A stretch of 64,000 nucleotides of DNA from an uncultured Lachnospiraceae bacterium (lineage in GTDB: Bacteria > Bacillota > Clostridia > Lachnospirales > Lachnospiraceae), in assembly GCA_947625775.1 (NCBI GenBank), contig CANQPM010000001.1, positions 242,383 to 306,382 of the forward strand, in the 5' to 3' direction. A program made the translations under genes and the position numbers. Position 1 is the first letter of the stretch, and the number at the start of each line of letters is the position of its first letter. Of the stretch, positions 39,689 through 49,632 are shown in pieces. A model generated the notes under the pieces. It saw nothing but the letters and a program-made list of their open reading frames with translations. It had not been told where the DNA came from and did no database searches.

Positions 39689-40652
39689 AACGATGGAGAT
39701 TCGTCAAAAGTGGACCAGGCAAATGAAAAATAATATAGAGGGGATTATGCCTCCCACAGAAGATCCCATTGATCCATCGGCTTTTTACGTGTCAGATGGA
39801 TTATTTTCTACTTATTCCAGTATGCGGTTTCGGAAACTCTTGATTGAAACGGGGGAAGAAGCTGCAAACATCCTGACAAGGAGCGGAACCCGGTGTATCC
39901 ATTTTGAAAACGATTATATCTATGCTTTTTTGGACAAGCGAATCATAAAGCTCCAGAGAGACAGCCTGCAGATTGTAGAAACATATCGGGAAAAAGTACC
40001 CAGCTATGCGGATTATGTGGGGCTTTTATGTGCGGATACATTCTTGATTGGAAACCACAATGCAGATTTCCTGACCGAATTTAATGTTCTGACAAAACAG
40101 ACCCACAGACGAAAAATCGGCGGCTGCTGCGGCATTTTTCAGATTGGGCAGAATCGTTTTGCGGTGTTCAATTATCAGGCGATTCTTATTTACTCGCCGC
40201 AGGACAGAAAACTGTGTAAGCTGACTGATACGGAACGCTATGCAGAATGCGCTGTGGGGGAGTCTGGACGTGCCTATCTTCTATGCGGAGGAGTGAATTA
40301 CAGCGGACCTGAAATTACCTCAGCCGAATATAAAATATTGGTCTATTCCATTTTGCCAGACATTGTTTTAGAGAAAACAATTGTGATTCCGTGGCAGATT
40401 TGCGCTAATCTTCGCGGTGCGCTGCATTTTCGCCTGTCGAAAGACGAAACCCAGCTTTACTTATACGCTGCTGCGTCGGTCTGGGTGTACTCTATCCATG
40501 CAGACAGGATTGATTTCCAATACACATTTTCGTCGGATGGCAGAATGGAGCACATAATTAATGTTTTTCCAGACAAATCGTTTTTGTTGACATCATCCGA
40601 TTCGCTAAAGGATTGGGAAGTGTCGGGATGGGAGCTTCCCGTTTGCCGATGA
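39675..40652 (+). CDS. Hypothetical protein (beta-propeller-like)
   Basis: 325 aa; repeated beta-strand-like segments (e.g. IHFENDYIYAFLDKRIIKLQRDSLQIV); no catalytic motif. Confidence 0.6.
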   Translation: MGWSKTMEIRQKWTRQMKNNIEGIMPPTEDPIDPSAFYVSDGLFSTYSSMRFRKLLIETGEEAANILTRSGTRCIHFENDYIYAFLDKRIIKLQRDSLQIVETYREKVPSYADYVGLLCADTFLIGNHNADFLTEFNVLTKQTHRRKIGGCCGIFQIGQNRFAVFNYQAILIYSPQDRKLCKLTDTERYAECAVGESGRAYLLCGGVNYSGPEITSAEYKILVYSILPDIVLEKTIVIPWQICANLRGALHFRLSKDETQLYLYAAASVWVYSIHADRIDFQYTFSSDGRMEHIINVFPDKSFLLTSSDSLKDWEVSGWELPVCR

Positions 40653-40739
40653 GCCAATCAAGACCTCAATGAAGGAAAGGGAAATGGTAAAATAATCTTA
40701 TATACTTGCAGTCTAACAAATAAAAAGCGTAAAGTCAAC

Positions 40740-40774
40740 AAACCGCCCCAGCTTTGCAGACTGAGGCGGTTTTC
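40740..40774. terminator. Intrinsic terminator (duplicate of the one at 39324-39358)
   Basis: AAACCGCCCCAGCTTTGCAGACTGAGGCGGTTTTC. Confidence 0.7.
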
Positions 40775-40811
40775 ACCAAACTTCCAATATATAAAATTTG
40801 CTGTCTCCTGC

Positions 40812-41354
40812 TTACATCAGCGACGCCACGCACTCCTCGACCTTTTTCATGCTGTGCGTCGGCTCAAAGCGGGCGACTACATTGCCTTCGCGGTCAACTA
40901 CGAATTTAGTGAAATTCCACTTGATTTCGGGGTTGTTTTTGTAGTCTTTGTCTATCGTCTTGAGCATTGTCGCCATCGCAAGCGCTTTAGGACCGCTGCC
41001 AAAGCCTTCAAAGCCTTTCTGCTCCTTTAGGTACTTGAATAATGGGATAGCGTTTTCGCCGTTTACATCGGACTTTTTCATCTGCGGGAACTGCGTGTTG
41101 TATTTCAGCGTACAGAACTCGTGAATTTCATCGTCTGTCCCTGGCGTCTGCCCCGCAAACTGGTTGCAGGGCACGTCGATTACCTCAAAGCCCTGCTCGT
41201 GGTATTTCTCATACATTTTTTCAATCGGCTCATAGTGCGGCGTAAATCCGCAGCCTGTCGCCGTGTTCACGATAAGCAGCACCTTTCCCTTGTAATCCGA
41301 AAGCGGTATCTCGTGTCCGTCTGCCGCCTGTACTGATAAATCATAAATGCTCAT
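40812..41354 (-). CDS. Glutathione peroxidase family protein
   Basis: 'VNTATGCGFTPHYEPIEKMYEKYHEQGFEVIDVPCNQFAGQTPGTDDEIHEFC', 'IKWNFTKFVVDREGNVVARFEPT'. Confidence 0.95.
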   Translation of the reverse strand: MSIYDLSVQAADGHEIPLSDYKGKVLLIVNTATGCGFTPHYEPIEKMYEKYHEQGFEVIDVPCNQFAGQTPGTDDEIHEFCTLKYNTQFPQMKKSDVNGENAIPLFKYLKEQKGFEGFGSGPKALAMATMLKTIDKDYKNNPEIKWNFTKFVVDREGNVVARFEPTHSMKKVEECVASLM

Positions 41355-41394
41355 TTTCTTTTACCTCCTGACAATTGTTGATTAAAAAGTTACC

Positions 41395-42111
41395 CTATAA
41401 ATATTGCCCTATAAATATTGTTCTATAAAGCTGCATACATTTTCCTTTGGCTGAAAGCCTACCTGCATGTCCATTACCTCGCCGTCTTTCATGACCATAA
41501 TCGCGGGGATATTTGTTATGCCGTACTCGTCGGCGTGGCGTGTCGTTGACTACCTTAATTTTATCGTTGAGCGAAACCTGCTCCTTGTATGCGGGTATAT
41601 AGTAAACTTCTGCGGCAACCTCGAACATAAATTCCGCCTCTGCCTCCTCTTTGGGGCTAAAGCCGATAATTGCCACTTTTTTGTTTTTGTAAAGCGGCGC
41701 GTCACAGGTGGCGCAATAGCTTACGCCTCTGCCGAGAAATTTCTCCTCTCCCTCATAGGGCTTGCCAAAATTGACGCCTGTGGCGAGAATAACCGTGTCC
41801 GCCTCATAGCTCTGATTGCTTTTTGACTGGAGGCTGTAGTAATCACCCATTGCGTACACACCTGTGATTCTGTCCTCGTTAATTTCAATCTGCATCTGCT
41901 TTAGGTGCTCATCAAAGCGTTTTGCGAGCTCAGCGCCTGTGACTGCGGGAAGTCCGAGATAGTTGTTTATCTCATGCGCTTTTTCAACCTTCTCGCTCAG
42001 GCTGCTGCTGCCAAATAATATGAAGCTTTTGTTTCTGATTTTCAGTGTGACTGCTGCGGACAAGCCTGCAGGACCTGTGCCTATGATGGCTGCGTCGTAT
42101 CTTGCGCCCAT
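41395..42111 (-). pseudogene. Chimeric, frame-shifted thioredoxin reductase (5' half) / thioredoxin (3' end) fusion
   Basis: N-terminal TrxR with 'VSYCATCDAPLYKNKKVAIIG'; the 3' end in another frame reads HADEYGITNIPAIMVMKDGEVMDMQVGFQPKENVCSFIEQYL*. Confidence 0.82.
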
Positions 42112-42238
42112 TTGCGGTTCCTCCTTTTTGCTGCCGTTTCTTTTTTGTAGTTAGCAATTATATTGTATGCAATTTAATTGAATATGTCAAGATGTTTGCG
42201 GGAATTTTTTCTCGAAATTTTATCTTTGACATGACAAC

Positions 42239-42272
42239 AGGACACTTCCAGTTTTTACTTGGAAAGTGTCCT
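42239..42272 (-). terminator. Intrinsic terminator after GH127
   Basis: AGGACACTTCCAG...CTTGGAAAGTGTCCT hairpin. Confidence 0.65.
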
Positions 42273-42338
42273 TAGAGGCGCAGCCTTATTTTGGCAGGTT
42301 ATTTTGGGCTGGCATTTTTTTAGCTTGACTTGCCTTTC

Positions 42339-44423
42339 TTAATTATATTTAACTCTTGTCCAGACCTGCATCTCGTTTTCGCCGCGGTTTGCCCAAGTGT
42401 AGTATGGCACATATGTGAGCGTTACATCTTTTTCACGCAGCGTGCCAAGAGGATTATAAAGCGCCGTACAATCTGCCGCTATCTGCGCTGCGCCCAGAAC
42501 CGTAATCTTTTTTATATAGTTATCTCCGATTTTTGAGTCTGATATTTCAAAGCTGTTTTTCGCCTTTACTGAGAGCAGGTGAAGATTTTTCCCATTGTCT
42601 TTTTCTTCGAGACAATATACGAGCGGTCCTCTTATGAGCGCTGCCTTTCCTATGTCCTCCCGCACGGCGGCTGACGCGCTCACAAGCATTGCCTTCATTG
42701 CAAACTCAAGCCTTACGGTGTCCTCGTCTGTCCATTGCTTTGAAAGGTAAATATATCCGTCTTTTTCCTCAATATTAAATTCGTCTGCGTTTTCAATTTT
42801 GCAGCCAAGAGGCAGACAGATATTTCCGCGCTGGGCATTATCACCGCAGACTTCCTCCGCTCCCGCCGCGCACCAGTCGGGAATACGCAGGGCAAGCCTG
42901 AATTTAGTGTGCTCGGCGCGCACTTTTATCTCTACATTACCTTCCCACGGAAGCTGTGAGCTTATATCCACGCTGACATTTTTCCCGCCGATATTTTTTG
43001 TAAGCTTTCCGCCTATATAAAGATGCACAAAAAGCGTATTGTCATTTTCAGTGTAGGCATATGCGCCGACAGAGCTTATGAGGCGCGCAATGTTGGGCGG
43101 ACAGCAGGCGCAGCCGAACCACTTCTGGCGCACGGGCTTGACGTGAAATTTGCGCTCGTCTTTGCGGCACGCTGCGGGATTTACCTCCAGCGGATTTACA
43201 TAGAAAAAGCTCTTGCCGTCAAGCGCCATGCCACTCAGCACACCGTTGTAAAGAGCGCGCTCCATGACGTCTGCATATTTCGCGTCGGGCTTTATCTCCA
43301 ACATTCTCCGCGCAAAAAATATCAGTCCAATCGAGGCACAGGTTTCCGCATACGCCGTATCGTTGGGCAGGTCATACTCAAACGAAAATGCCTCGCCTAT
43401 ATGCGTAGCGCCTATAGCGCCCGTGATGTACATTTTTTTGTTTACAATATTGTCCCATAGTCGCCCGCAGGCGGCAAAAAGGCTCTCATCACCCGTCAAT
43501 CGCGCAACGTCCGCCATTCCCGAGTAAAGGTAAACGGCGCGCACCGCGTGTCCTACTGCCTCTGTCTGCTCGCGCACGGGCAGATGGGCCTGATGATAAA
43601 AATAGCGAAGCCCGTCCGCGCCGCCTTTTTCCTCGGGGTGCCCCTCCATATCAAAATAGTAGGGCTTCGTACCCCTCTGGTCTATGAAAAAGCGGCTAAG
43701 CTCGAGGTATTTTTTATCGCCCGTCACCTCATACAGACGCACAAGCGCCATTTCCGCTATCTCATGCCCTGGATAGCCCTTGCATTTACCCTCGCCTGCG
43801 CCAAAATGCTTGTATATGCAATCGGCAAAACGCTCCGCCGCGCGAAGGAGCTTGTCCTTGCCCGTCGCCTGATAGTATGCGACAGCGCCCTCCGCAAGAT
43901 GTCCGAAACAGTACAGCTCGTGGTGGTCGCGCAGATTTGTAAAAATTTTGTCCTTGCCGTTTATTATGTAGTAGGTGTCCAGATAGCCGTCATCCTGCTG
44001 CGCCGCGCAGACAATGTCTATCGCGCTGTCGGCAAGCTTTTCCAGCTTGGCGTCGGGATGCTGCGTGAGTGAATATCCTACCGCCTCTATCCATTTTGAA
44101 AAATCGCTGTCCTGAAAAACAAAGCCGTAAAATTTGTCCTCAAGCTTGTCGGGATTTTCGGGAAGCGCCTCAAAGCCGCGGAAGGTGTATTTTGGCTCAA
44201 TGTAAGACTCGCCTTTCTGTTGCTTTTCCCTGTTCATTTTGCCCGCGATTTTGAAATTGCGCATACAATAGCTTGGCGCCGCACCCTCCACGCTGTCGTT
44301 CAGCGCCGCCCACTGGTACGGGATAACCTCCGTGCGGACAAGCTCCATTTCGTTTTTCCAGAAGGAGTCGGTTATCTGTATTTGTGACAGCGAAATTGGG
44401 GCTGTAAATTTTGATTTGTCCAT
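42339..44423 (-). CDS. GH127 family (beta-L-arabinofuranosidase-like) glycoside hydrolase
   Basis: 'GHAVRAVYLYSGMADVARLTGD', 'YAETCASIGLIFFARRML', 'VKPVRQKWFGCACCPPNIARLISSVGAYAYT'. Confidence 0.93.
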   Translation of the reverse strand: MDKSKFTAPISLSQIQITDSFWKNEMELVRTEVIPYQWAALNDSVEGAAPSYCMRNFKIAGKMNREKQQKGESYIEPKYTFRGFEALPENPDKLEDKFYGFVFQDSDFSKWIEAVGYSLTQHPDAKLEKLADSAIDIVCAAQQDDGYLDTYYIINGKDKIFTNLRDHHELYCFGHLAEGAVAYYQATGKDKLLRAAERFADCIYKHFGAGEGKCKGYPGHEIAEMALVRLYEVTGDKKYLELSRFFIDQRGTKPYYFDMEGHPEEKGGADGLRYFYHQAHLPVREQTEAVGHAVRAVYLYSGMADVARLTGDESLFAACGRLWDNIVNKKMYITGAIGATHIGEAFSFEYDLPNDTAYAETCASIGLIFFARRMLEIKPDAKYADVMERALYNGVLSGMALDGKSFFYVNPLEVNPAACRKDERKFHVKPVRQKWFGCACCPPNIARLISSVGAYAYTENDNTLFVHLYIGGKLTKNIGGKNVSVDISSQLPWEGNVEIKVRAEHTKFRLALRIPDWCAAGAEEVCGDNAQRGNICLPLGCKIENADEFNIEEKDGYIYLSKQWTDEDTVRLEFAMKAMLVSASAAVREDIGKAALIRGPLVYCLEEKDNGKNLHLLSVKAKNSFEISDSKIGDNYIKKITVLGAAQIAADCTALYNPLGTLREKDVTLTYVPYYTWANRGENEMQVWTRVKYN

Positions 44424-44504
44424 GATTCCCTCTCATTCTGCCGTTTAGCGGCTTTCTATAACATTCGGCGATTCATTTTCACCTGCGTAAAAATCAGGCG
44501 CTTT

Positions 44505-46205
44505 TTATTTTTCTATTGCATCTTTGTAAGCGGCAAACGTTATATCATCAAACAGCACCCATTTAACCACATCAAGCTCTCCAGGGTGTTCTGATACAAA
44601 TGCCTTTGATGTTTCAACGGCTATTTTTGCCGCCTCGTCAATGGGGAAGCCGTATATTCCTGTAGAAATCGACGGAAACGCTATGCTTCTTATGCCGTTT
44701 TTTACGGCAAGCTCCAGACAGGAACGATAGCATGAGGCAAGGCGCTCGCGCTCTTTCTTTTGCCCTCCGCGCCAGACTGGTCCTGGCGTGTGTATCACGT
44801 AGTCACATGGCAGCTTATATGCCTTTGTCATTTTTGCCTTGCCTGTCTCGCACCCGCTCAAATGTCTGCATTCTTCTAAAAGCTCTGGTCCTGCCGTACG
44901 GTGAATCGCGCCGTCTACCCCACCGCCGCCGAGCAGGCTTGTATTGGCAGCGTTTACGATTGCCGTGACATTATGGTTTTTCGTTATGTCGCCTTTTACG
45001 GCAATAAACTGCGTCTGCGGCGCTTCCTTGACTAAATCAGGTTTCCGCCGCATTTTCACGTATTTGCATATCCATCTGTCATATTCATAATCACCGTATT
45101 CATCCGCGTGGCAGACATAGAACAGGTCATCTGCCATTTCGAGGATAACGTCTGAAAGCTCGAGATTTTCTTTCCATTTTTCCTCTATTGCGCTATAGCC
45201 GCAGAGTGCGCCAAGGATATTGCCTGTGACCGCGCCCGTGGAATCGCTGTCGCCCTTATGGTTTACGGCTACCATGATGCCCGCGGAAAAATTGTTTTGG
45301 TATCTGAGCGAACAGTATATGGAAATGGCAAGCGTCTCCTCTGCCACCCAGCCCTCGCCAAGCTGATGGATATTGGCAAGGTCGTCGTCATGATTTTCGG
45401 AAAGAGCCACGGAAAGGTCAATCAATCGCACAAGCGTACCAAGATAAGACTCTCCCGCAAACACCCTCGCCATGGCATCCCTTGCCTCCAGCACGATCTC
45501 CTTCAGCGACATCTGCTGACGCGGATACACAATTCGGCTGATAATATGCACAAGCGCCGACGCGCTCATGTAGCCAAGGGGATGCCCATGAGTGATGGCG
45601 GCGATTTGCGCCCCTTCCTTGTCAAGGCTGTCAAGGCTGTCGCGATTCCCATGCCGCAGAGCCAGCGGCGCAACGCGCATTATTCCGCCGCAGCCTTTGC
45701 TGTCATTTAGCGGATTGTCTATGCTGCCAAAAGCACCGCCGCTTTTTTTCCTGCTAAGCGCTGATATGCAGGTCATGCCAGGCGCTCTGCGGCTGTACAG
45801 CTCAGGCACGTCAAGAAGCCACGAAATACTCTCTTTCTTTAACCTTTGCGGCTGATCCTGAAACTGCCCAAAGCTCTGCTCCTGCGTGATGAGCCAGTCC
45901 ATATATGCTTTTGCTGCGTATGCGTGCGAAGCGCTGCTTAAATCGCCCAAAGCATCAGCTACAAGTATGCCGTCCGCCGTAAACAGCGACATCTGCGTAT
46001 CGTCCGATATAAGCGCCTTGCCGCTGCTGCTGTCAAGAGCGTATTCCTGTATTCCCTGTCTGCCGTATATTGAAAAAATCCTGTCTTCACTCATAAATTC
46101 AATGGGATATCCCAAAGCGTCGCCCACGGCGCCGCCAAACAGGCTGCCTCTGATTGAATCCAGATATTTTTCCTTCTCATTTCCGTTTTTGAGAATGTTA
46201 GACAT
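44505..46205 (-). CDS. ADP-ribosylglycohydrolase (N-term) fused to macrodomain (C-term)
   Basis: N-term '[18 protein letters not shown]...[16 protein letters not shown]...[17 protein letters not shown]'; C-term '[43 protein letters not shown]...[12 protein letters not shown]'. Confidence 0.93.
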   Translation of the reverse strand: MSNILKNGNEKEKYLDSIRGSLFGGAVGDALGYPIEFMSEDRIFSIYGRQGIQEYALDSSSGKALISDDTQMSLFTADGILVADALGDLSSASHAYAAKAYMDWLITQEQSFGQFQDQPQRLKKESISWLLDVPELYSRRAPGMTCISALSRKKSGGAFGSIDNPLNDSKGCGGIMRVAPLALRHGNRDSLDSLDKEGAQIAAITHGHPLGYMSASALVHIISRIVYPRQQMSLKEIVLEARDAMARVFAGESYLGTLVRLIDLSVALSENHDDDLANIHQLGEGWVAEETLAISIYCSLRYQNNFSAGIMVAVNHKGDSDSTGAVTGNILGALCGYSAIEEKWKENLELSDVILEMADDLFYVCHADEYGDYEYDRWICKYVKMRRKPDLVKEAPQTQFIAVKGDITKNHNVTAIVNAANTSLLGGGGVDGAIHRTAGPELLEECRHLSGCETGKAKMTKAYKLPCDYVIHTPGPVWRGGQKKERERLASCYRSCLELAVKNGIRSIAFPSISTGIYGFPIDEAAKIAVETSKAFVSEHPGELDVVKWVLFDDITFAAYKDAIEK

Positions 46206-46285
46206 TTGCCTGCGCCTCCTTTTGCATATCATCATTGTATGCTGTTATTATACCTTATTTAAGCCGCAATTCCATTATTTTTTCA

Positions 46286-46771
46286 CTATTTTTCACTATT
46301 TTTTCTCTCCATATCCTCTTTTGACATAAACGGCGTGACAAAGCGGCCTTTCTTGTCAAGCTTTGCGTACAGCACAATTTCATCGTCGTTTTCCATGCCG
46401 AAGCCATCCTCGTCCATCCAGTAGCGGCCGTCAGGCTGCACCAGCCATTCAAACTCTGCAAGACCGTCTTCGCGAAACGGCTTGCAGCTTATTGTAAAAT
46501 TGACTTGGGGTCTTATTGAACCATTAAGGTCACATTCCCAATCGCCTGGCTTTACGCCTGGAAAATCAAGGAATATGCCGTTTTTGTCTGTTATCCTGCG
46601 GATTAGCTTTTGCCCATGAAAAAGGCATATATTGGCATCAACGTCTCCGCCTAAGCCGTTTCTCTCTTGGTCAGACAGCAGACGGTAATCGTCGCCAAGC
46701 GGGCAGCAATGTGGGATTGGCGTTTGCGGCTGCGGAGATGGTTTTTTTAACTTAAATTTGAAAAATGCCAT
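46286..46771 (-). CDS. Hypothetical protein
   Basis: Start at MAFFKFKLKKPS; no recognised family. Confidence 0.55.
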   Translation of the reverse strand: MAFFKFKLKKPSPQPQTPIPHCCPLGDDYRLLSDQERNGLGGDVDANICLFHGQKLIRRITDKNGIFLDFPGVKPGDWECDLNGSIRPQVNFTISCKPFREDGLAEFEWLVQPDGRYWMDEDGFGMENDDEIVLYAKLDKKGRFVTPFMSKEDMERKNSEK

Positions 46772-46983
46772 GGCGTTACCTCCGATATGCTTTTTTGCTG
46801 CCGTGAGCATTATATCACAGCTCCTCCTGGAGCGCCCTTAGAAATCCTATAAATTAATCTGTTTCCGTTTTGGAAGCCCATAAGCAATCTGCATTTATTT
46901 TATGACATGAAGAACGTGCGCAGAACCCCACGCACATTTCCATTAGACTGCCATATTGTATTTTCTGCATGGGCTTCCGCTCG

Positions 46984-47193
46984 CTATTTTACAAGCAGCG
47001 CTTCGCGCTCCGCAAGCCACTCACGGACTGTATCCGTATCAACTTCAACCGCATCCGCAATTTCCTCACAGGACATTCCCTTATCCTGAAGCTTATACGC
47101 TGTTGATTTGGCTTTTTTCATCTCACCTACCAAAATTCCTTTATTTAAAACACCCATACTCAAGTTGCACATGCTCTGCACCTCCTCGCTCAT
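46984..47193 (-). pseudogene. C-terminal remnant resembling Rpn/PD-(D/E)XK transposase-family nucleases
   Basis: 'MSEEVQSMCNLSMGVLNKGILVGEMKKAKSTAYKLQDKGMSCEEIADAVEVDTDTVREWL' resembles the tail of Rpn-type proteins; catalytic domain absent. Confidence 0.45.
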
Positions 47194-47211
47194 TTCCTTT
47201 GATACTAATTG

Positions 47212-49587
47212 CTACCATAATTTCCAATCAAGTATATAATCTTTCTGCGTCTTAAAGGACGTACTAATTACTCCTGTTGTAAATGCACAGGAGCAGATTA
47301 CCGTTCCATCCCGCCTAATTCCCACAACGCAGATATCATAATTCACTGTACATAGATGCTCATAGTTATAGATTGCCACAACGGAATCCCAACTCTCCGT
47401 CAGACATTCATACAGATTGGTAGCCCGTACCGTTCCATCATTTCGTAGTCCTATGATGCCATATTTTCCTACTCTAAGCGATATTATATTTTCCCATCCC
47501 TCAACATATCTTCTTTCCTCCTCACCACATCCATCCACTGCTATCCTGCCGTCCTTGCGTAATCCAGCTATAATACCGTGCTGTGATGAGCAGCTTATAG
47601 CGACAATATGCCGCCAACGACCATCGCTATAGACCATCTGGCTGCCCGTAATTCTTACGATTCCATCTTTTGCAAGAGTTACAAGCTTTTCCTGTGAAAT
47701 TCCAACATCCGCCATTTGTCTGAAATCGAAATGTGTAACATTATCATCGAACCGATTATACTTCATAGCCAGCAGTGTATCATCCGCTTTCCATCCAAAC
47801 AGCCAACCATTGCAGTAATCAATTGCCTCAATATTATTCCATGATGTACTTAATTCTTTCATTAGATTATCACGCCGAGTGTACCCCGTATCATTAGGCA
47901 TCAGTTTTGACGTAATCACAGTCCCATCTCTTCTCAACCCAAACGGAATGCTGGAAATAAGAGGCTTTCCACCGCTTTCCCCATATTCGCCATTCCACGA
48001 AACCACATCCGCCCACTTTTGGGAATTTTCATCACATTTACCCATGTCCCATTGTCCCAAAAGAAATTTTTCTCTAATTCCATCACAGAAACGAGGACAA
48101 ATATTGCCAAAGGCGACAGCCTTATCCCAGTCATTCGCGGTGTCCAGCGTAATACTGACTCCGCGCTTTTTATCGTAGGCAAATGCTATCATGTGGATAT
48201 TCTTATCCGCATCCAGCATTGCGATACGAAACGCCCTATCTCCTTTATTTAAGATGGAAACCAAGTCCTTACGGATATGCTTTCCTGCTTTTCGTTCACA
48301 TTTTTCTTCTGCGGCCACTGTCTTTTCACTCTTAGCGTCTACCGTTACCCTTTCAGCAAATTCAGATTCTCGCTTCTCGGTAACAACAATCTCCGCCGAT
48401 ATAGGCTGATAGACCAATCCCAGCGCAACCGTCTCATGCGGTCTTGAAATAGGAATTATACGCCCTCTATCCTCCTTAATACGTGGAAGCAGATTGCCGC
48501 ATATTTCCGATTTCCTGCCTGCCAGCATCTCCTTCACAAAATACCATTGGCTATGGCCACTGGTAAGCAGCACCAGTTCCACTTCACCGCCATCTATGCC
48601 CGCTGACTCCAGGCAGCCATTTACCAACACCGGAAACTTCCTTAAATATTCTTCTGCGATTTTTTCAAATCTCTCTGCGTTTAATCCATAAGGCTCAACA
48701 TCTACCTCAAGAAGCTCGGCAATCAGGTCAATATCCGCAAAACTCTCCACGGTATTCCCTTCTTCCAAAGCAGGCGATACCACGGTTTCCTTCCAGATTT
48801 TAAACTTTTCCCTTCCACATCTTTTCAATATTGTATCAGCCTTATCCTCCGAGAGTTTTCCTTTGACATATTCCTGCAGGATGCCCTCAACTTCCTGTCC
48901 TCCAAACGACAATTCCCCTTCCTTCGGCCATGTGGCAAGAACATCTGTATGTGAAACCTCACCCGGTGTATAGCGGCACAATGCCAGATCCGTAGTTCCG
49001 GCTCCCATATCGACTAAAAGGATTGTGCAGGGAACTCCAGGCTTAAGATACTCTCGGCTTTTTAGATAGTCCTCGCTCTGGAGAGTCGCAGCATGAATGG
49101 CAGCCTGCGCCTCGTCAATGCCTTCCACATTGGCAAAGCCAGCTTCCACCGCCGCCTGCACCATGAACGCCTTGCTCTCATCGCTCCATTTTACCGGATA
49201 ACTGATCAAGGTACGCACCTTGTCATTTGCATCGCCCAGATGACCGCCCTCGCTCTGTGACTTATATACCGAACACAGATATGCCAAAAACTCTTTTATG
49301 AGATACTGCGCCTGCGCCTTCTTTCCTGCATCTGCGCTTTCCAGATCAATCTTAAAGTTTTGGCAGAGAGTGGCATTTCTCTTACCTACCTGGGCATCAA
49401 AACCATAATAGGTATTTCCTCCCAGCACTTTTTGAATCAAGGTTTGCACTGTAGGAAAAGAACCATTGAAAACAACGCTATCTGCTGCCAGCTTTTCCCC
49501 ACAAGGTTTTCCGTCTTTATACCGCTTGACCCTCATAACGGATGTGCTTGTCCCAAAATCTATTCCGATAACACGCTCTGTAGACAT
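47212..49587 (-). CDS. Divergent Hsp70/actin-like ATPase fused to C-terminal RCC1-like repeats
   Basis: 'VIGIDFGTSTSVMRV', 'ILLVDMGAGTTDLAL', 'LLTSGHSQWYFVKEML'; C-term repeats 'IIAGLRKDGRIAV', 'IIGLRNDGTVRAT', 'CVVGIRRDGTVIC'. Confidence 0.85.
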   Translation of the reverse strand: MSTERVIGIDFGTSTSVMRVKRYKDGKPCGEKLAADSVVFNGSFPTVQTLIQKVLGGNTYYGFDAQVGKRNATLCQNFKIDLESADAGKKAQAQYLIKEFLAYLCSVYKSQSEGGHLGDANDKVRTLISYPVKWSDESKAFMVQAAVEAGFANVEGIDEAQAAIHAATLQSEDYLKSREYLKPGVPCTILLVDMGAGTTDLALCRYTPGEVSHTDVLATWPKEGELSFGGQEVEGILQEYVKGKLSEDKADTILKRCGREKFKIWKETVVSPALEEGNTVESFADIDLIAELLEVDVEPYGLNAERFEKIAEEYLRKFPVLVNGCLESAGIDGGEVELVLLTSGHSQWYFVKEMLAGRKSEICGNLLPRIKEDRGRIIPISRPHETVALGLVYQPISAEIVVTEKRESEFAERVTVDAKSEKTVAAEEKCERKAGKHIRKDLVSILNKGDRAFRIAMLDADKNIHMIAFAYDKKRGVSITLDTANDWDKAVAFGNICPRFCDGIREKFLLGQWDMGKCDENSQKWADVVSWNGEYGESGGKPLISSIPFGLRRDGTVITSKLMPNDTGYTRRDNLMKELSTSWNNIEAIDYCNGWLFGWKADDTLLAMKYNRFDDNVTHFDFRQMADVGISQEKLVTLAKDGIVRITGSQMVYSDGRWRHIVAISCSSQHGIIAGLRKDGRIAVDGCGEEERRYVEGWENIISLRVGKYGIIGLRNDGTVRATNLYECLTESWDSVVAIYNYEHLCTVNYDICVVGIRRDGTVICSCAFTTGVISTSFKTQKDYILDWKLW

Positions 49588-49632
49588 TTATGTCACCTCT
49601 CGTTCCCAGAACAATCCTGTCCTGCGTTTGCT

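Noticed and set aside
40812-41354. Possible selenocysteine-type glutathione peroxidase
   Set aside because: The catalytic position reads Cys (TATGCGFTP) with no in-frame UGA.
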